A DNA stretch of 20,655 nucleotides from a virus, in the IMG/VR virus record IMGVR_UViG_3300035698_012026, positions 1 through 20,655 of that record; one strand, 5' to 3'. The notes under the pieces were generated by a model. The model worked only from the letters and a program-made list of their open reading frames with translations. It was not told the origin of the DNA and ran no database searches. The position numbers were made by a program, and so were the translations under genes. Shown piece after piece: positions 1-6,192 of this stretch (its first letter is position 1; each line of letters begins with the position of its first letter).

Positions 1-1476
1 CCCCTCGGCCAGAGTCTTTTGTAGGGCTTCTCTTGTGGTGCCCACGATAAGACTTGAAGAAGTGGCGGCCATGGTTCGAATTAGTTCCACAACCCGCGGA
101 TTGGCCATATCGAAGTCAATCTCGAGGTTGAGTTCATCGAGCGCATCTTGGCCGTAGTAAGCGAATGCGGCCCGGAGAGACATGCCAAGTATGCGCTCGA
201 ATTCGGCCACATCTACCGCATCAAGTGCGCCCGGAATATCTGGCGCTTTGGTGTGAATTGACTTGGCGACCGAAGCCTCTTCATTGGTTGGCGCATCGGT
301 TTCTTCATCTGCCTGAACAAATGCGCCCTGTCCATCCGGAAGAGGAGCAAAGCCGGATACGCTCCGATGTTCATCATCAGTATACGCACCAGGCCGACCA
401 GCCATTGACTCAAGTTTGAAGGCCCAGTCCTCGTCAACCGGGTCTTCGAACTCAAAAGTGATGCCATCTTCATATTCGCCCTCCATCTGGAAGTTGAGAT
501 TCTCACGCCGCATGATCAATATGGGTCGAACCACATGCTTCATGAACAAGAACTCTGCGCCCATGATGGTGGCTCTGTTCGAATTCTCTACGATCCCAAG
601 CATCTCTGGTGGGAACCCGAACGCATTCACGATGATGTTGCGCTCGAATGTGCGTAGGTTCGTCAAGTCCAGATCTTTGAAGCTTTGGCCCATCGTATTT
701 ACTTGCAATGGACTGCTGGAATAGAAGTTCCGGCCGGATCTCTGTGGGCCACCGAATCTTGACTCAAAAGATTCGCGCATTCGAGCAACATCCGTCTCGC
801 TTAGCGGATGCTCTTTGGTACCGGAGAGAATAGCGGATGGCAGAGCACCATTCCGGAGAGTAGAAGAGATGTGTTGAGCCGCACTCTCGTCGGCCCGCAA
901 CTCGTCGGACAGAGCAATTCCGACTCCGCCGCCGCGACCGTAGGGGTCGAATGCGTCGACTTGCTTGAACCAGAGCATGTCTTTCTGCTTGATGAACACA
1001 TTCGACCGGCTCTCTGGCGATTGCACTTCGAATTCGCGCCGGAATGGGTTCGAGCAACTTCGAACCCAATGGGGCGGAATGGTGAGCCGGTTGTAGGCTC
1101 GGCCAGCCGAATCTCGCTCAATGATGGCGAATGACTCGCCAACTAGCAAGTAGTGGATGGTCTCCAACTCGGTGCATTGGAATCCGGCCATAGAACTCGG
1201 CCCGCGAGACAAGAACTTGCTCGAAGAATGCTTGGTCATTTCTTGAACTTGACCGTTCGGTAGGGTCATGTTCGCATGCCATTTGGTGCCGGCCACTGCG
1301 AATGCGATCTTCCGCACCACTGCTTGGAGTATTGGCGACTCGCGGTAGGCGAGCATTAGTTCCGCTGCCCCCCGACGTGGTGGGTTATTGCGGAAGCTGC
1401 CAAGTATAGAGACAGTTTGCTCTTTGTCTGGCGACTTGAATGCTTTGATTCGGACCCGCGGGTATGATTGCTTCAT
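1..1476 (-). CDS. Phage portal protein (HK97-like), 3' end cut by window edge
   Basis: The frame is open from ATG at 1476 to the left edge (492 codons, no stop), so the C-terminus is missing. Portal proteins form the dodecameric ring at the capsid vertex through which DNA enters and leaves. Signs of the Phage_portal family are an N-terminal stretch with RESPILQAVVRKIA, DPYGRG at about residues 177-182, AFGFPPEM at 285-292 and ENSNRATIMGAEFLF just after. From about residue 420 there is a tail with IDFDMANPRVVELI, which may belong to a C-terminal extension. The start lies 14 bases after the large terminase stop, behind CTAGGGAATACA, which gives an AGGGAA ribosome site. It is the last visible gene of the leftward packaging operon. 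The family call is firm; the exact subtype is not. Confidence 0.9.
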   Translation of the reverse strand, partial: MKQSYPRVRIKAFKSPDKEQTVSILGSFRNNPPRRGAAELMLAYRESPILQAVVRKIAFAVAGTKWHANMTLPNGQVQEMTKHSSSKFLSRGPSSMAGFQCTELETIHYLLVGESFAIIERDSAGRAYNRLTIPPHWVRSCSNPFRREFEVQSPESRSNVFIKQKDMLWFKQVDAFDPYGRGGGVGIALSDELRADESAAQHISSTLRNGALPSAILSGTKEHPLSETDVARMRESFESRFGGPQRSGRNFYSSSPLQVNTMGQSFKDLDLTNLRTFERNIIVNAFGFPPEMLGIVENSNRATIMGAEFLFMKHVVRPILIMRRENLNFQMEGEYEDGITFEFEDPVDEDWAFKLESMAGRPGAYTDDEHRSVSGFAPLPDGQGAFVQADEETDAPTNEEASVAKSIHTKAPDIPGALDAVDVAEFERILGMSLRAAFAYYGQDALDELNLEIDFDMANPRVVELIRTMAATSSSLIVGTTREALQKTLAEG

Positions 1477-1490
1477 TGTATTCCCTAGCT

Positions 1491-2813
1491 TCACCAGAAC
1501 TTGGCTTCGGCCGCTCCCATCAAGTCGGTGATAGCCCAAATGGCCGCATCCGCCCGGTCTGGCGAATTGGACCCAGAGTAGCCAGATGGTGAGAATTGAA
1601 TCATCTGGTCTTCTAGCTTAGCGAAGTTGCCAACATGAACAACCCGTCCCTGTTCATAAAGAGCGGCCACCGGTTCGGCCCTCTGGACCTTACCGCGAGT
1701 AGCCGTTACTGCCTTATAAGAGATCTGTGGGTCGACAGAACGAATAGTGGACTCCACCATTGCTCCGCCGTAGTTGACCTCTGCTACGACTCTGTCGGCA
1801 ACATACCGTAGATACACAGAGCGTACTCTCTTCGCCCAAGCAAGTGGCCCACCAGACATGGTCGCATCCTCGAGAATGTAGTAAAAGCCATTGGCATCTT
1901 TGCCGGCTACCACAATCCCAATCTCGTCTGCTTTCTCGTCTTTGTCTCCCCCCGCGCCGGATGGGTCGACTCCTACGACGACCCGAACAAGTTCGGCCGG
2001 TGCCGGCCCGCGGATGAACATGTCTGTGTTCCAGAGAGCACCCGGAGTGTCCAATAGTAGAACTCCGTCCAACTCTTGTCGCCCTCTTCTCGTGCCCTCG
2101 TACTTCGTGATCACATTCGCGATGAATGTCTTCGCGAGATTGGCTCTGTTGTCATATGTTGAGCCGCGAGTGACATATGTTGAGGGGTCGTTGACTAAGT
2201 CAATGACCGCTTTTCTCGGGCGCGGTGTGGTCGCAACTATGGCGCGCGGATCTTCACTTATGCGTAGGCCGAACAGCAGATTGGACATGGTCTCTTCGCC
2301 ATGGCGGTACTTCGCCAATTCGTCGAGTACTCCGGTGTCATGCTCCGGCCCGCGCAATTGCTCGGGGTCATCGCCCGAATAGGTGGTCGCGACTGCGCCA
2401 TTTTCCCAAGTCAATCGCCGCTTGGACGGCTCGTATAGTGGCCGGCCGATGAGGTTGCCGGAGTGGTCACGGTCTGTCGGCTGACACACCGCTAGCATTC
2501 CGCTGGGCCCCTCCACCAGGACGTCCCGAGCGTCCGCCGCGGTCTCCGCTACGAGCGCTAAGCGGCCATAGCCGCGGCGGAGTCGGCTGCGCGCCCATTC
2601 GGTCGAAGTTCGAGTCTTGCCGAACCCGCGACCGGCCAATACTAGCCATACGGACCATTGGCCAAGAGGTTCCAACTGTTCGGGTCGCGCTAGGAACCTC
2701 CAGTCGTGAAGTAGCTCACTACACTCTGCGTCTGTTAGTTGGGAAAGCAGACTGGCTACTTCACTCTGGCTCATTCCGGCGAGTGATGATATGTTGAAGC
2801 TTGTCTCGGGCAT
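1491..2813 (-). CDS. terL: Terminase large subunit (ATPase and nuclease)
   Basis: This is the motor that pumps DNA into the prohead and cuts the concatemer. The 440 residues match the usual length. The N-terminal ATPase has Walker A GRGFGKT at 61-67 and Walker B GVLDE with D164 and E165. The C-terminal RNase H-fold nuclease (Terminase_6C type) has GVDPSG with D283, AEVNYGG near 344-350 and SPDRADA with D419 and D422. The start at 2813 is favoured because AGAGG stands six bases upstream. It gives a 53-bp overlap with the small terminase gene. A shorter protein from ATG 2774 is possible but has a poorer ribosome site. Confidence 0.95.
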   Translation of the reverse strand: MPETSFNISSLAGMSQSEVASLLSQLTDAECSELLHDWRFLARPEQLEPLGQWSVWLVLAGRGFGKTRTSTEWARSRLRRGYGRLALVAETAADARDVLVEGPSGMLAVCQPTDRDHSGNLIGRPLYEPSKRRLTWENGAVATTYSGDDPEQLRGPEHDTGVLDELAKYRHGEETMSNLLFGLRISEDPRAIVATTPRPRKAVIDLVNDPSTYVTRGSTYDNRANLAKTFIANVITKYEGTRRGRQELDGVLLLDTPGALWNTDMFIRGPAPAELVRVVVGVDPSGAGGDKDEKADEIGIVVAGKDANGFYYILEDATMSGGPLAWAKRVRSVYLRYVADRVVAEVNYGGAMVESTIRSVDPQISYKAVTATRGKVQRAEPVAALYEQGRVVHVGNFAKLEDQMIQFSPSGYSGSNSPDRADAAIWAITDLMGAAEAKFW

Positions 2814-3378
2814 CGGAGACCTCTGTTTGAATTGGACCGCCGTCTGCTCCGGTTACTTCAGTCTTATCCGCAATGCCCAATAGGCGTCCAACAAGAGGAG
2901 CATTGAAGAAACCGGTTAGCGCGCCTTCTAGCTTTTGCTGGCGAACCGCGTCTTCGACGGCGCGAATTATTTGCATCCACTCCGGACCATTGTGCCCGTT
3001 GCGGTATGCGCGCCAAGTTGCATAAGGACAACCGATAAACAAGTATAGGCCCTCAAGAGTCATAGGTCTGCGCGCGTATTGGATGGCGCGAACCTCCTCA
3101 CCCATGTAGAACTGGACAATTTCTTTCTTCAAAGGGTGACTTTCTACCCATTCGAAATATTCAGTTGCCAGTTGTGCGATGTGAAGTGGTGAATTGAACT
3201 TGTGAGGGCGCCCCCCTCGCGGTGCTGCAGTCCAGAAATGGTCCGCCAGCCGAGAGTCGCCGGCATGAATTTGCTCTGCTTCGGTAAGAGGCTTGCCGAA
3301 GTTAACTCCGAGGACCGTAGTATCCGTAGGGATGGATGCATCAGGGCAGACATCTATTTCGGACGCTTTACTATCCAC
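2761..3378 (-). CDS. terS: Terminase small subunit (P22 gp3-like packaging protein)
   Basis: Small terminases recognise the packaging site and present DNA to the large subunit. The core GRPHKF, YFEWVESHP, RPMTLEGLYLFIG and the tail KLEGALTGFFNAPLVGRLLG with LGIADKTE match the DNA-packaging protein gp3 family as I remember it. The frame is open from ATG 3423 (220 aa), but I prefer GTG at 3378 (205 aa). GAGGAA lies nine to ten bases before that GTG, while the ATG has no recognisable ribosome site. The first 60 residues look unstructured. The stop lies inside the large terminase gene, so translation may be coupled. A 6-bp hairpin (3430-3435 with 3450-3455) separates it from the NusG-like gene. 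Confidence 0.85.
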   Translation of the reverse strand: MDSKASEIDVCPDASIPTDTTVLGVNFGKPLTEAEQIHAGDSRLADHFWTAAPRGGRPHKFNSPLHIAQLATEYFEWVESHPLKKEIVQFYMGEEVRAIQYARRPMTLEGLYLFIGCPYATWRAYRNGHNGPEWMQIIRAVEDAVRQQKLEGALTGFFNAPLVGRLLGIADKTEVTGADGGPIQTEVSDARDKLQHIITRRNEPE

Positions 3379-3461
3379 AACGGGTTTCCTCAAGACATAT
3401 TGACCCAACCGCCATAATGGCATGTGAAGCGAGGCTCGGCTTAGCTACCGCCTCGGATCCC

Positions 3462-4025
3462 TCACGTAGGGCTTTTAGTAACCCTACCATACGGAACAAG
3501 TATATCTCGCTCCGCGCCGAGAATAATCACGCGCACTACCGCGTTTTCTTCTCTCGCCTCCCAGAAAACGATCCGCTCTACTTGGTCCCACGAAGTACCA
3601 TTAAGTCGAACAGACTCGTTCTGCTGGAAGACCAGCCTATCTTTCTTAAGCAACTCGATGTTGCTATGCCTCTTGCTCTGCTCTAATTGGGTCTGGTCTC
3701 TTATGTAACCAGCACCTTTTAGCCACATGGCCTCATCCAATTCGGGATTCGACCTAGAATTCAGAGAGAAGATGTTCTCCCCAAATGTAACGAATCTGGC
3801 GCGCCCCGAAGCGATGTCGGGTAACACCGTGGGGCGCGCCATCCGAATGAACAGATAACCCGGAAACAGCGGGAAATCGACTCTGTCCTTCGTACTGGAA
3901 TGTCTTGACCGAGTAACCAGCTTAGTGTAGTGCGGACAAACAGCCTCTAACCCGAGGGATCGCAACTCAAGTGCTGCCCTTATGGGACTTGTACCGAAGC
4001 CGGTTGTAAGCACATACCATTCCAT
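3462..4025 (-). CDS. NusG/RfaH-like transcription elongation factor
   Basis: NusG-family proteins bind RNA polymerase through an N-terminal NGN domain and alter pausing and termination. The start MEWYVLTTGFGTSP, the Cys-Pro-His-Tyr segment near 30-33 and PLFPGYLFIR at 52-61 are typical of the NGN fold of NusG, RfaH and LoaP. A C-terminal segment (about 128-187) has KOW-like length and position but a weak KOW signature. The gene directly precedes the terminase genes, as expected if it promotes read-through of the late operon. No ribosome site precedes ATG 4025, and the predicted transcription start of the promoter-like element at 4032-4089 falls on that A, so the mRNA may be leaderless. Family assignment is firm; the antitermination role is inferred. 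Confidence 0.85.
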   Translation of the reverse strand: MEWYVLTTGFGTSPIRAALELRSLGLEAVCPHYTKLVTRSRHSSTKDRVDFPLFPGYLFIRMARPTVLPDIASGRARFVTFGENIFSLNSRSNPELDEAMWLKGAGYIRDQTQLEQSKRHSNIELLKKDRLVFQQNESVRLNGTSWDQVERIVFWEAREENAVVRVIILGAERDILVPYGRVTKSPT

Positions 4026-4031
4026 TAATTC

Positions 4032-4089
4032 ATTATGCGTGATACGGGACGCATACGCTCCATAATTCGTCCGCGCACCGCGAATTAAT
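4032..4089 (-). promoter_or_regulatory. Promoter-like element copy D (NusG-like gene)
   Basis: Read leftward: ATTAAT (4089-4084), GGACGA starting at 4072, GAGC, then ATCACGCATAAT ending at 4032. The interval from ATTAAT to GGACGA is 17 and from GGACGA to the last box is 29, exactly as in the copies at 5757, 5963 and 20301. The -10-like CATAAT ends six bases before the ATG at 4025. The upstream end overlaps the last five bases of the nuclease gene. Promoter function is inferred from conservation and position. Confidence 0.65.
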
Positions 4090-4507
4090 TTGGCCTCCCC
4101 CGGTTATCTTCATTCGCCGAGATCAGATCCCACAACAGATTGATGTTGAGTTCCCCCTGAGCAACATTGAATTCATGCGCAGCACAGAGATCTTCATTCT
4201 CGTCAATCCCAATGGCCCAACACCTCACCCGGTCTTCATCAATTGATAGAACTCTTGGAGAGGCAGCCAAGTTGAATGCGTTGCGGGCATATCGCCGTTG
4301 GGACGGTCGCAATGAATCCATGGGCCATCTTCCACGTTTTAGTTCGAACGGCCAGTATCCCCCGGTGGAGTGCCGAAATATGAAGCAATCCGGTTGCCCA
4401 GATGGCACGCCAACTGTCGGTTCGGTCCATATCACCGAGCATTCCGGAAATGCAAGAGTATTCAATAGCAGAGAGCGTAGCACTTTCTCTTTGACTGGGC
4501 GAGGCAT
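4085..4507 (-). CDS. Small PD-(D/E)XK nuclease, VRR-NUC-like
   Basis: The 140-residue protein carries a PD-(D/E)XK core: GVPSGQPDCFIF with D40, then FELKRG with E55 and K57, followed by SQRRYAR with Q70 on the next helix. This is the layout of VRR-NUC and related phage resolvase-like nucleases, which cut branched or damaged DNA. The start at ATG 4507 is supported by AAGGA six bases upstream. It is the first gene of the leftward unit, next to the repeat-rich intergenic region and behind promoter-like element E. A role in processing replication intermediates before packaging would fit; the substrate cannot be read from sequence. The C-terminal 60 residues show no recognised motif. Confidence 0.75.
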   Translation of the reverse strand: MPRPVKEKVLRSLLLNTLAFPECSVIWTEPTVGVPSGQPDCFIFRHSTGGYWPFELKRGRWPMDSLRPSQRRYARNAFNLAASPRVLSIDEDRVRCWAIGIDENEDLCAAHEFNVAQGELNINLLWDLISANEDNRGRPN

Positions 4508-4546
4508 CCGTATTCCTTACTTGAGCAGACCACATTATCCCAGACA

Positions 4547-4603
4547 ATTAGGCGCCATTATGGGCGCATTCGCCAACTATTCGTCCCATGTTAGCCGATT
4601 AAG
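4547..4603 (-). promoter_or_regulatory. Promoter-like element copy E (nuclease gene)
   Basis: Read leftward: CTTAAT (4603-4598), GGACGA starting at 4586 (interval 17, as in other copies), GGCG, then ATGGCGCCTAAT from 4558 to 4547. The second interval is 28 instead of 29. The expected transcription start near 4540 leaves a 33-base leader before ATG 4507. Confidence 0.55.
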
Positions 4604-4673
4604 ACCGGATCAAGCCCATGAATGCGTCCATAAGCAGATGAATGCGCCGCCATCGAGTCGGCACGCACGGCGC

Positions 4674-5013
4674 AACCCACTGAATTCGCTGGACAATCCC
4701 CCGGCCGACTCGACGGCGTCCCATTGACTCGACGACCGGAATTCCATCGAGTCGGGTAAAAGACCATTGAATTCAGTGACTTACCTCTTATTGACTCGAC
4801 GACTCGATGATTATTGACAATTAATGAATTAATGACCCCGGAACGGCCATTATTGGCATTCCCCGGGGGGCGTTGGAACCCAGATCCATCGAGTCGTCGA
4901 GTCAACGGCCCTTAACCCCATGTAATCGCTCAACAATAGCCGACTCGATGACCAATTCCATCGAGTCGGCATCGAGTCGGCTCGGCCGTAACCCACTGAA
5001 TTCGCTGGACAAT
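4674..5013 (+). repeat. 24-bp perfect direct repeat at two sites
   Basis: The 24 bases at 4674-4697, beginning AACCCACTGAATTCGC, recur exactly at 4990-5013. Both copies follow an ATCGAGTCGGC iteron and are followed by a CCCGGCC block, so a module of roughly 65 bp is duplicated 316 bp apart. Confidence 0.85.
4791..4905. repeat. 19-bp perfect inverted repeat around an AT-rich core
   Basis: TTGACTCGACGACTCGATG at 4791-4809 is the exact reverse complement of 4887-4905. The 77 bases between begin with an AT-rich block holding a tandem AATTAATG (4819-4834) and continue into CCCCGG/CCGGGG and GCCA/TGGC stems. Each arm contains two iterons. This is the symmetry centre of the intergenic region. Confidence 0.85.
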
Positions 5014-5094
5014 TCCCGGCCCGGCTCGAGCCGCCATCGAGTCGGTCACGAGCCGCCCTCACGGAATTCGCATTCGCCATGCTTCCGCAGCCCG

Positions 5095-5152
5095 GATAAT
5101 TACACACCTCAGGGCGATTTATAGGGCGAATGCGCCTGGCTCGGGGGAAGAT
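5095..5152 (+). promoter_or_regulatory. Weak promoter-like element copy F (gene at 5234)
   Basis: GGGCGATTTATAGGGC at 5112-5127 resembles the GGACGATTTTTAGCGC of other copies. GATAAT stands 17 bases upstream in register. The last box, GGGGGAAGAT region at 5141-5152, is a poor match. It is the only candidate promoter seen for the gene at 5234. Confidence 0.3.
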
Positions 5153-5207
5153 AGTAAGGCCAACCCTGACCAGACCCCGTACGCGCTCTGGGGTCTTCCC
5201 CGGAGCC
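5138..5207 (+). other. Nested or competing hairpins before the gene at 5234
   Basis: GGCTC plus GGGGAAGA (5138-5151) can pair with TCTTCCCC plus GAGCC (5194-5207), broken by one G-G mismatch. Inside, AGACCCC (5172-5178) pairs with GGGGTCT (5190-5196). The two stems share bases 5194-5196, so they partly exclude each other. There is no U-tract. Confidence 0.45.
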
Positions 5208-5233
5208 GCCACCCAAAACTTGAATAGGCGAGC

Positions 5234-5662
5234 ATGATGCTTAACTCACCGGGTCGTATCACCCTCATTGGCGATGTGCTTACTAAGATGCGCAAGCAGA
5301 TCTGCGATAAATTGAGAATTCGCAATGGCCGACTCTATCTTGGACTTGAGTTCTTCTTAGTATTCCCCGATGGAGAGGGCGGAACCGAGTATGTTACTTC
5401 CAATCTCCACGAAGCTTGTGCCGGCTCAAGTCGCCAAAAGTTTCGGAAGTATTGCATTACGGAAATCAAGCATGGAATAGAGATTGACATCATGCATTCA
5501 CGATCTCTTCTACGGATTGAGGCCTCCGCTTGCGATGTATTCGGGAAAGACCGCATCTTAACTCGCAATCGCACGCTCCTGGCTACTTTCCACTACGAAT
5601 TGACCGATGAAGCGCCATTTTTACTTGAATACGGCAAAAAGCTGGTTCCGCAGACGTCTTAG
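5234..5662 (+). CDS. Hypothetical protein, first rightward gene
   Basis: I do not recognise this 142-residue protein. It has mixed alpha/beta character with a hydrophobic stretch GRLYLGLEFFLVFP near residues 32-45, no transmembrane segment and three cysteines. Two ATGs are adjacent (5234 and 5237), and AGGCGAG just upstream is a weak ribosome site. It is the first gene to the right of the candidate origin and ends one base before a strong GC hairpin, so it appears to be a single-gene unit. That position would suit an early regulator or an origin-binding protein, but no helix-turn-helix is evident. Confidence 0.7.
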   Translation: MMLNSPGRITLIGDVLTKMRKQICDKLRIRNGRLYLGLEFFLVFPDGEGGTEYVTSNLHEACAGSSRQKFRKYCITEIKHGIEIDIMHSRSLLRIEASACDVFGKDRILTRNRTLLATFHYELTDEAPFLLEYGKKLVPQTS

Positions 5663-5663
5663 C

Positions 5664-5694
5664 GCCGACCGCGCCGGGCAACCGCGCGGTCGGC
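5664..5694 (+). terminator. GC hairpin after the gene at 5234, no U-tract
   Basis: GCCGACCGCG (5664-5673) pairs perfectly with CGCGGTCGGC (5685-5694) across an 11-base loop. It starts right after the TAG. No run of T follows, so a canonical intrinsic terminator is not proven. Confidence 0.5.
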
Positions 5695-5718
5695 CCGGTC
5701 CATTGACACCAATGCGTC

Positions 5719-5753
5719 GCCCCCCGGCTCCGCCAAAACCACAGCCGGGGGGC
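5719..5753 (+). terminator. CCCCCCGG-type hairpin, no U-tract
   Basis: GCCCCCCGGCT (5719-5729) pairs perfectly with AGCCGGGGGGC (5743-5753) across a 13-base loop. A second strong hairpin follows that at 5664. Its core recurs at about 6541 and 12703. Confidence 0.5.
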
Positions 5754-5756
5754 TAA

Positions 5757-5814
5757 ATTAATCTAGAGCTACCGGACGATTCCTAGCGCTTTTCTAAAGC
5801 GGATGGCGCATAAT
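5757..5814 (+). promoter_or_regulatory. Promoter-like element copy A (no gene directly downstream)
   Basis: ATTAATCTAGAG (5757-5768), GGACGATTCCTAGCGC from 5774 and ATGGCGCATAAT (5803-5814) match copies B and C with identical spacing. No start codon follows at the usual distance. The segment TTTTTATGGGCG, found five bases after copy C, appears 77 bases after copy A at 5889. Confidence 0.6.
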
Positions 5815-5962
5815 AGCAATTTGTTTTGCTGCCAGCTAGGGATACCCCACAAATAGCAGCATTAAAAGTAGTCAATTGAGCCTCCAAGTTTTTATGGGCG
5901 CGCGTAAGGGCCGAATGGAACCTCGCCCTAAGGCCTGTTATAATGGCGCTCCGGGTATGCAA
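5815..5962 (+). other. Non-coding segment between elements A and B
   Basis: No convincing gene is seen. The segment could be a short transcript driven by element A. It holds a CTGC/GCAG pairing around GGGATACCC, and AGGGC/GCCCT arms near 5907-5930. An extended -10 sequence TGTTATAAT (TATAAT at 5939-5944) suggests a separate sigma70-type start. A 32-codon frame from ATG 5894 to TAG 5992 has no ribosome site. Confidence 0.3.
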
Positions 5963-6020
5963 ATTAATTTCGCGGGCACGGACGATTTTTAGTGCCTTTG
6001 CTTCAAATATGGTGCATACT
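5963..6020 (+). promoter_or_regulatory. Promoter-like element copy B (alanine-rich operon)
   Basis: ATTAAT (5963-5968), GGACGATTTTTAGTGC from 5980 and ATGGTGCATACT (6009-6020) keep the 17 and 29 intervals. The expected start near 6026 falls on ATGGGC, which can pair with GTCCAT at 6037-6042 to form a hairpin at the very 5' end of the transcript. The gene at 6061 follows. Confidence 0.65.
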
Positions 6021-6060
6021 AGTTCTATGGGCAACCCGTCCATCTAAAGAGAGGCCTACC

Positions 6061-6192
6061 ATGCCCGATTCCACCAGCGCCGCCGACGCCGCCGCCATCA
6101 AGCGCGCCGACGCCGCCGCCATCAAGCGCGCCCTCGCCTCCTCCCGTGCCGCCATCGCCGCGGTCTCGGCGGCACGGGAGGCTCTCGAATGA
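6061..6192 (+). CDS. Small alanine-rich protein with tandem octapeptide
   Basis: This 43-residue frame starts at ATG 6061 behind GAGAGG and ends in an ATGA overlap with the next gene. It is about 45 percent alanine. The octapeptide DAAAIKRA is repeated twice in tandem and is encoded by a perfect 24-bp DNA repeat (6085-6108, 6109-6132). The whole protein is predicted helical, slightly basic in the middle. Its last residues SAAREAL resemble the repeat of the next gene. The last quarter of the gene forms a 14-bp perfect hairpin (6140-6153 with 6168-6181). No function is recognised. A coding role is supported by the ribosome site, the ATGA junction and promoter element B upstream. Confidence 0.6.
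   Translation: MPDSTSAADAAAIKRADAAAIKRALASSRAAIAAVSAAREALE
6140..6181 (+). other. 14-bp perfect hairpin inside the gene at 6061
   Basis: CCTCCCGTGCCGCC (6140-6153) is the reverse complement of 6168-6181, with a 14-base loop. It ends seven bases before the ATG at 6189, so it could control translation of that gene or attenuate transcription. Confidence 0.6.

Larger units (their letters stand above)
4653..5043. repeat. Twelve TCGAGTC iterons in mixed orientation
   Basis: TCGAGTC occurs on the + strand at 4653, 4747, 4889, 4897, 4961, 4972 and 5037, and as GACTCGA at 4707, 4726, 4793, 4801 and 4942. Most sit in the longer form ATCGAGTCG. The same heptamer appears only sporadically in the coding regions. 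Several pairs form hairpins, for example 4940-4949 with 4960-4969 (10-bp perfect arms, 10-base loop). Confidence 0.85.
4508..5233. promoter_or_regulatory. Divergent non-coding region, candidate replication origin
   Basis: This 726-base stretch separates leftward from rightward genes. It holds twelve TCGAGTC heptamers in both orientations (4653-5043), a 19-bp inverted repeat, a 24-bp direct repeat, five GAATTC palindromes and an AT-rich block (about 4808-4835). Promoter-like copies lie at both ends (E leftward, a weak F rightward). Iterons next to an AT-rich segment are typical of origins bound by an initiator; a partition or operator site would also fit. Short frames across it are repeat artefacts. 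Confidence 0.55.

Noticed and set aside
1891-2382. 163-codon plus-strand frame
   Set aside because: It lies opposite the large terminase, which has all its catalytic motifs.
4653-5043. CRISPR array
   Set aside because: The repeated units are only 7-9 bases, in mixed orientation, with irregular spacing and no unique spacers of constant length.
4167-5212. Frames of 83-186 codons on both strands across the nuclease gene and intergenic repeats (4167-4727 +, 4591-4905 -, 4850-5212 -, 4873-5124 +)
   Set aside because: They read through iterons and direct repeats, lack ribosome sites, and overlap one another or the nuclease gene.
5783-6043. 86-codon minus-strand frame
   Set aside because: It runs across element A and element B, opposite to all neighbours, with no ribosome site.
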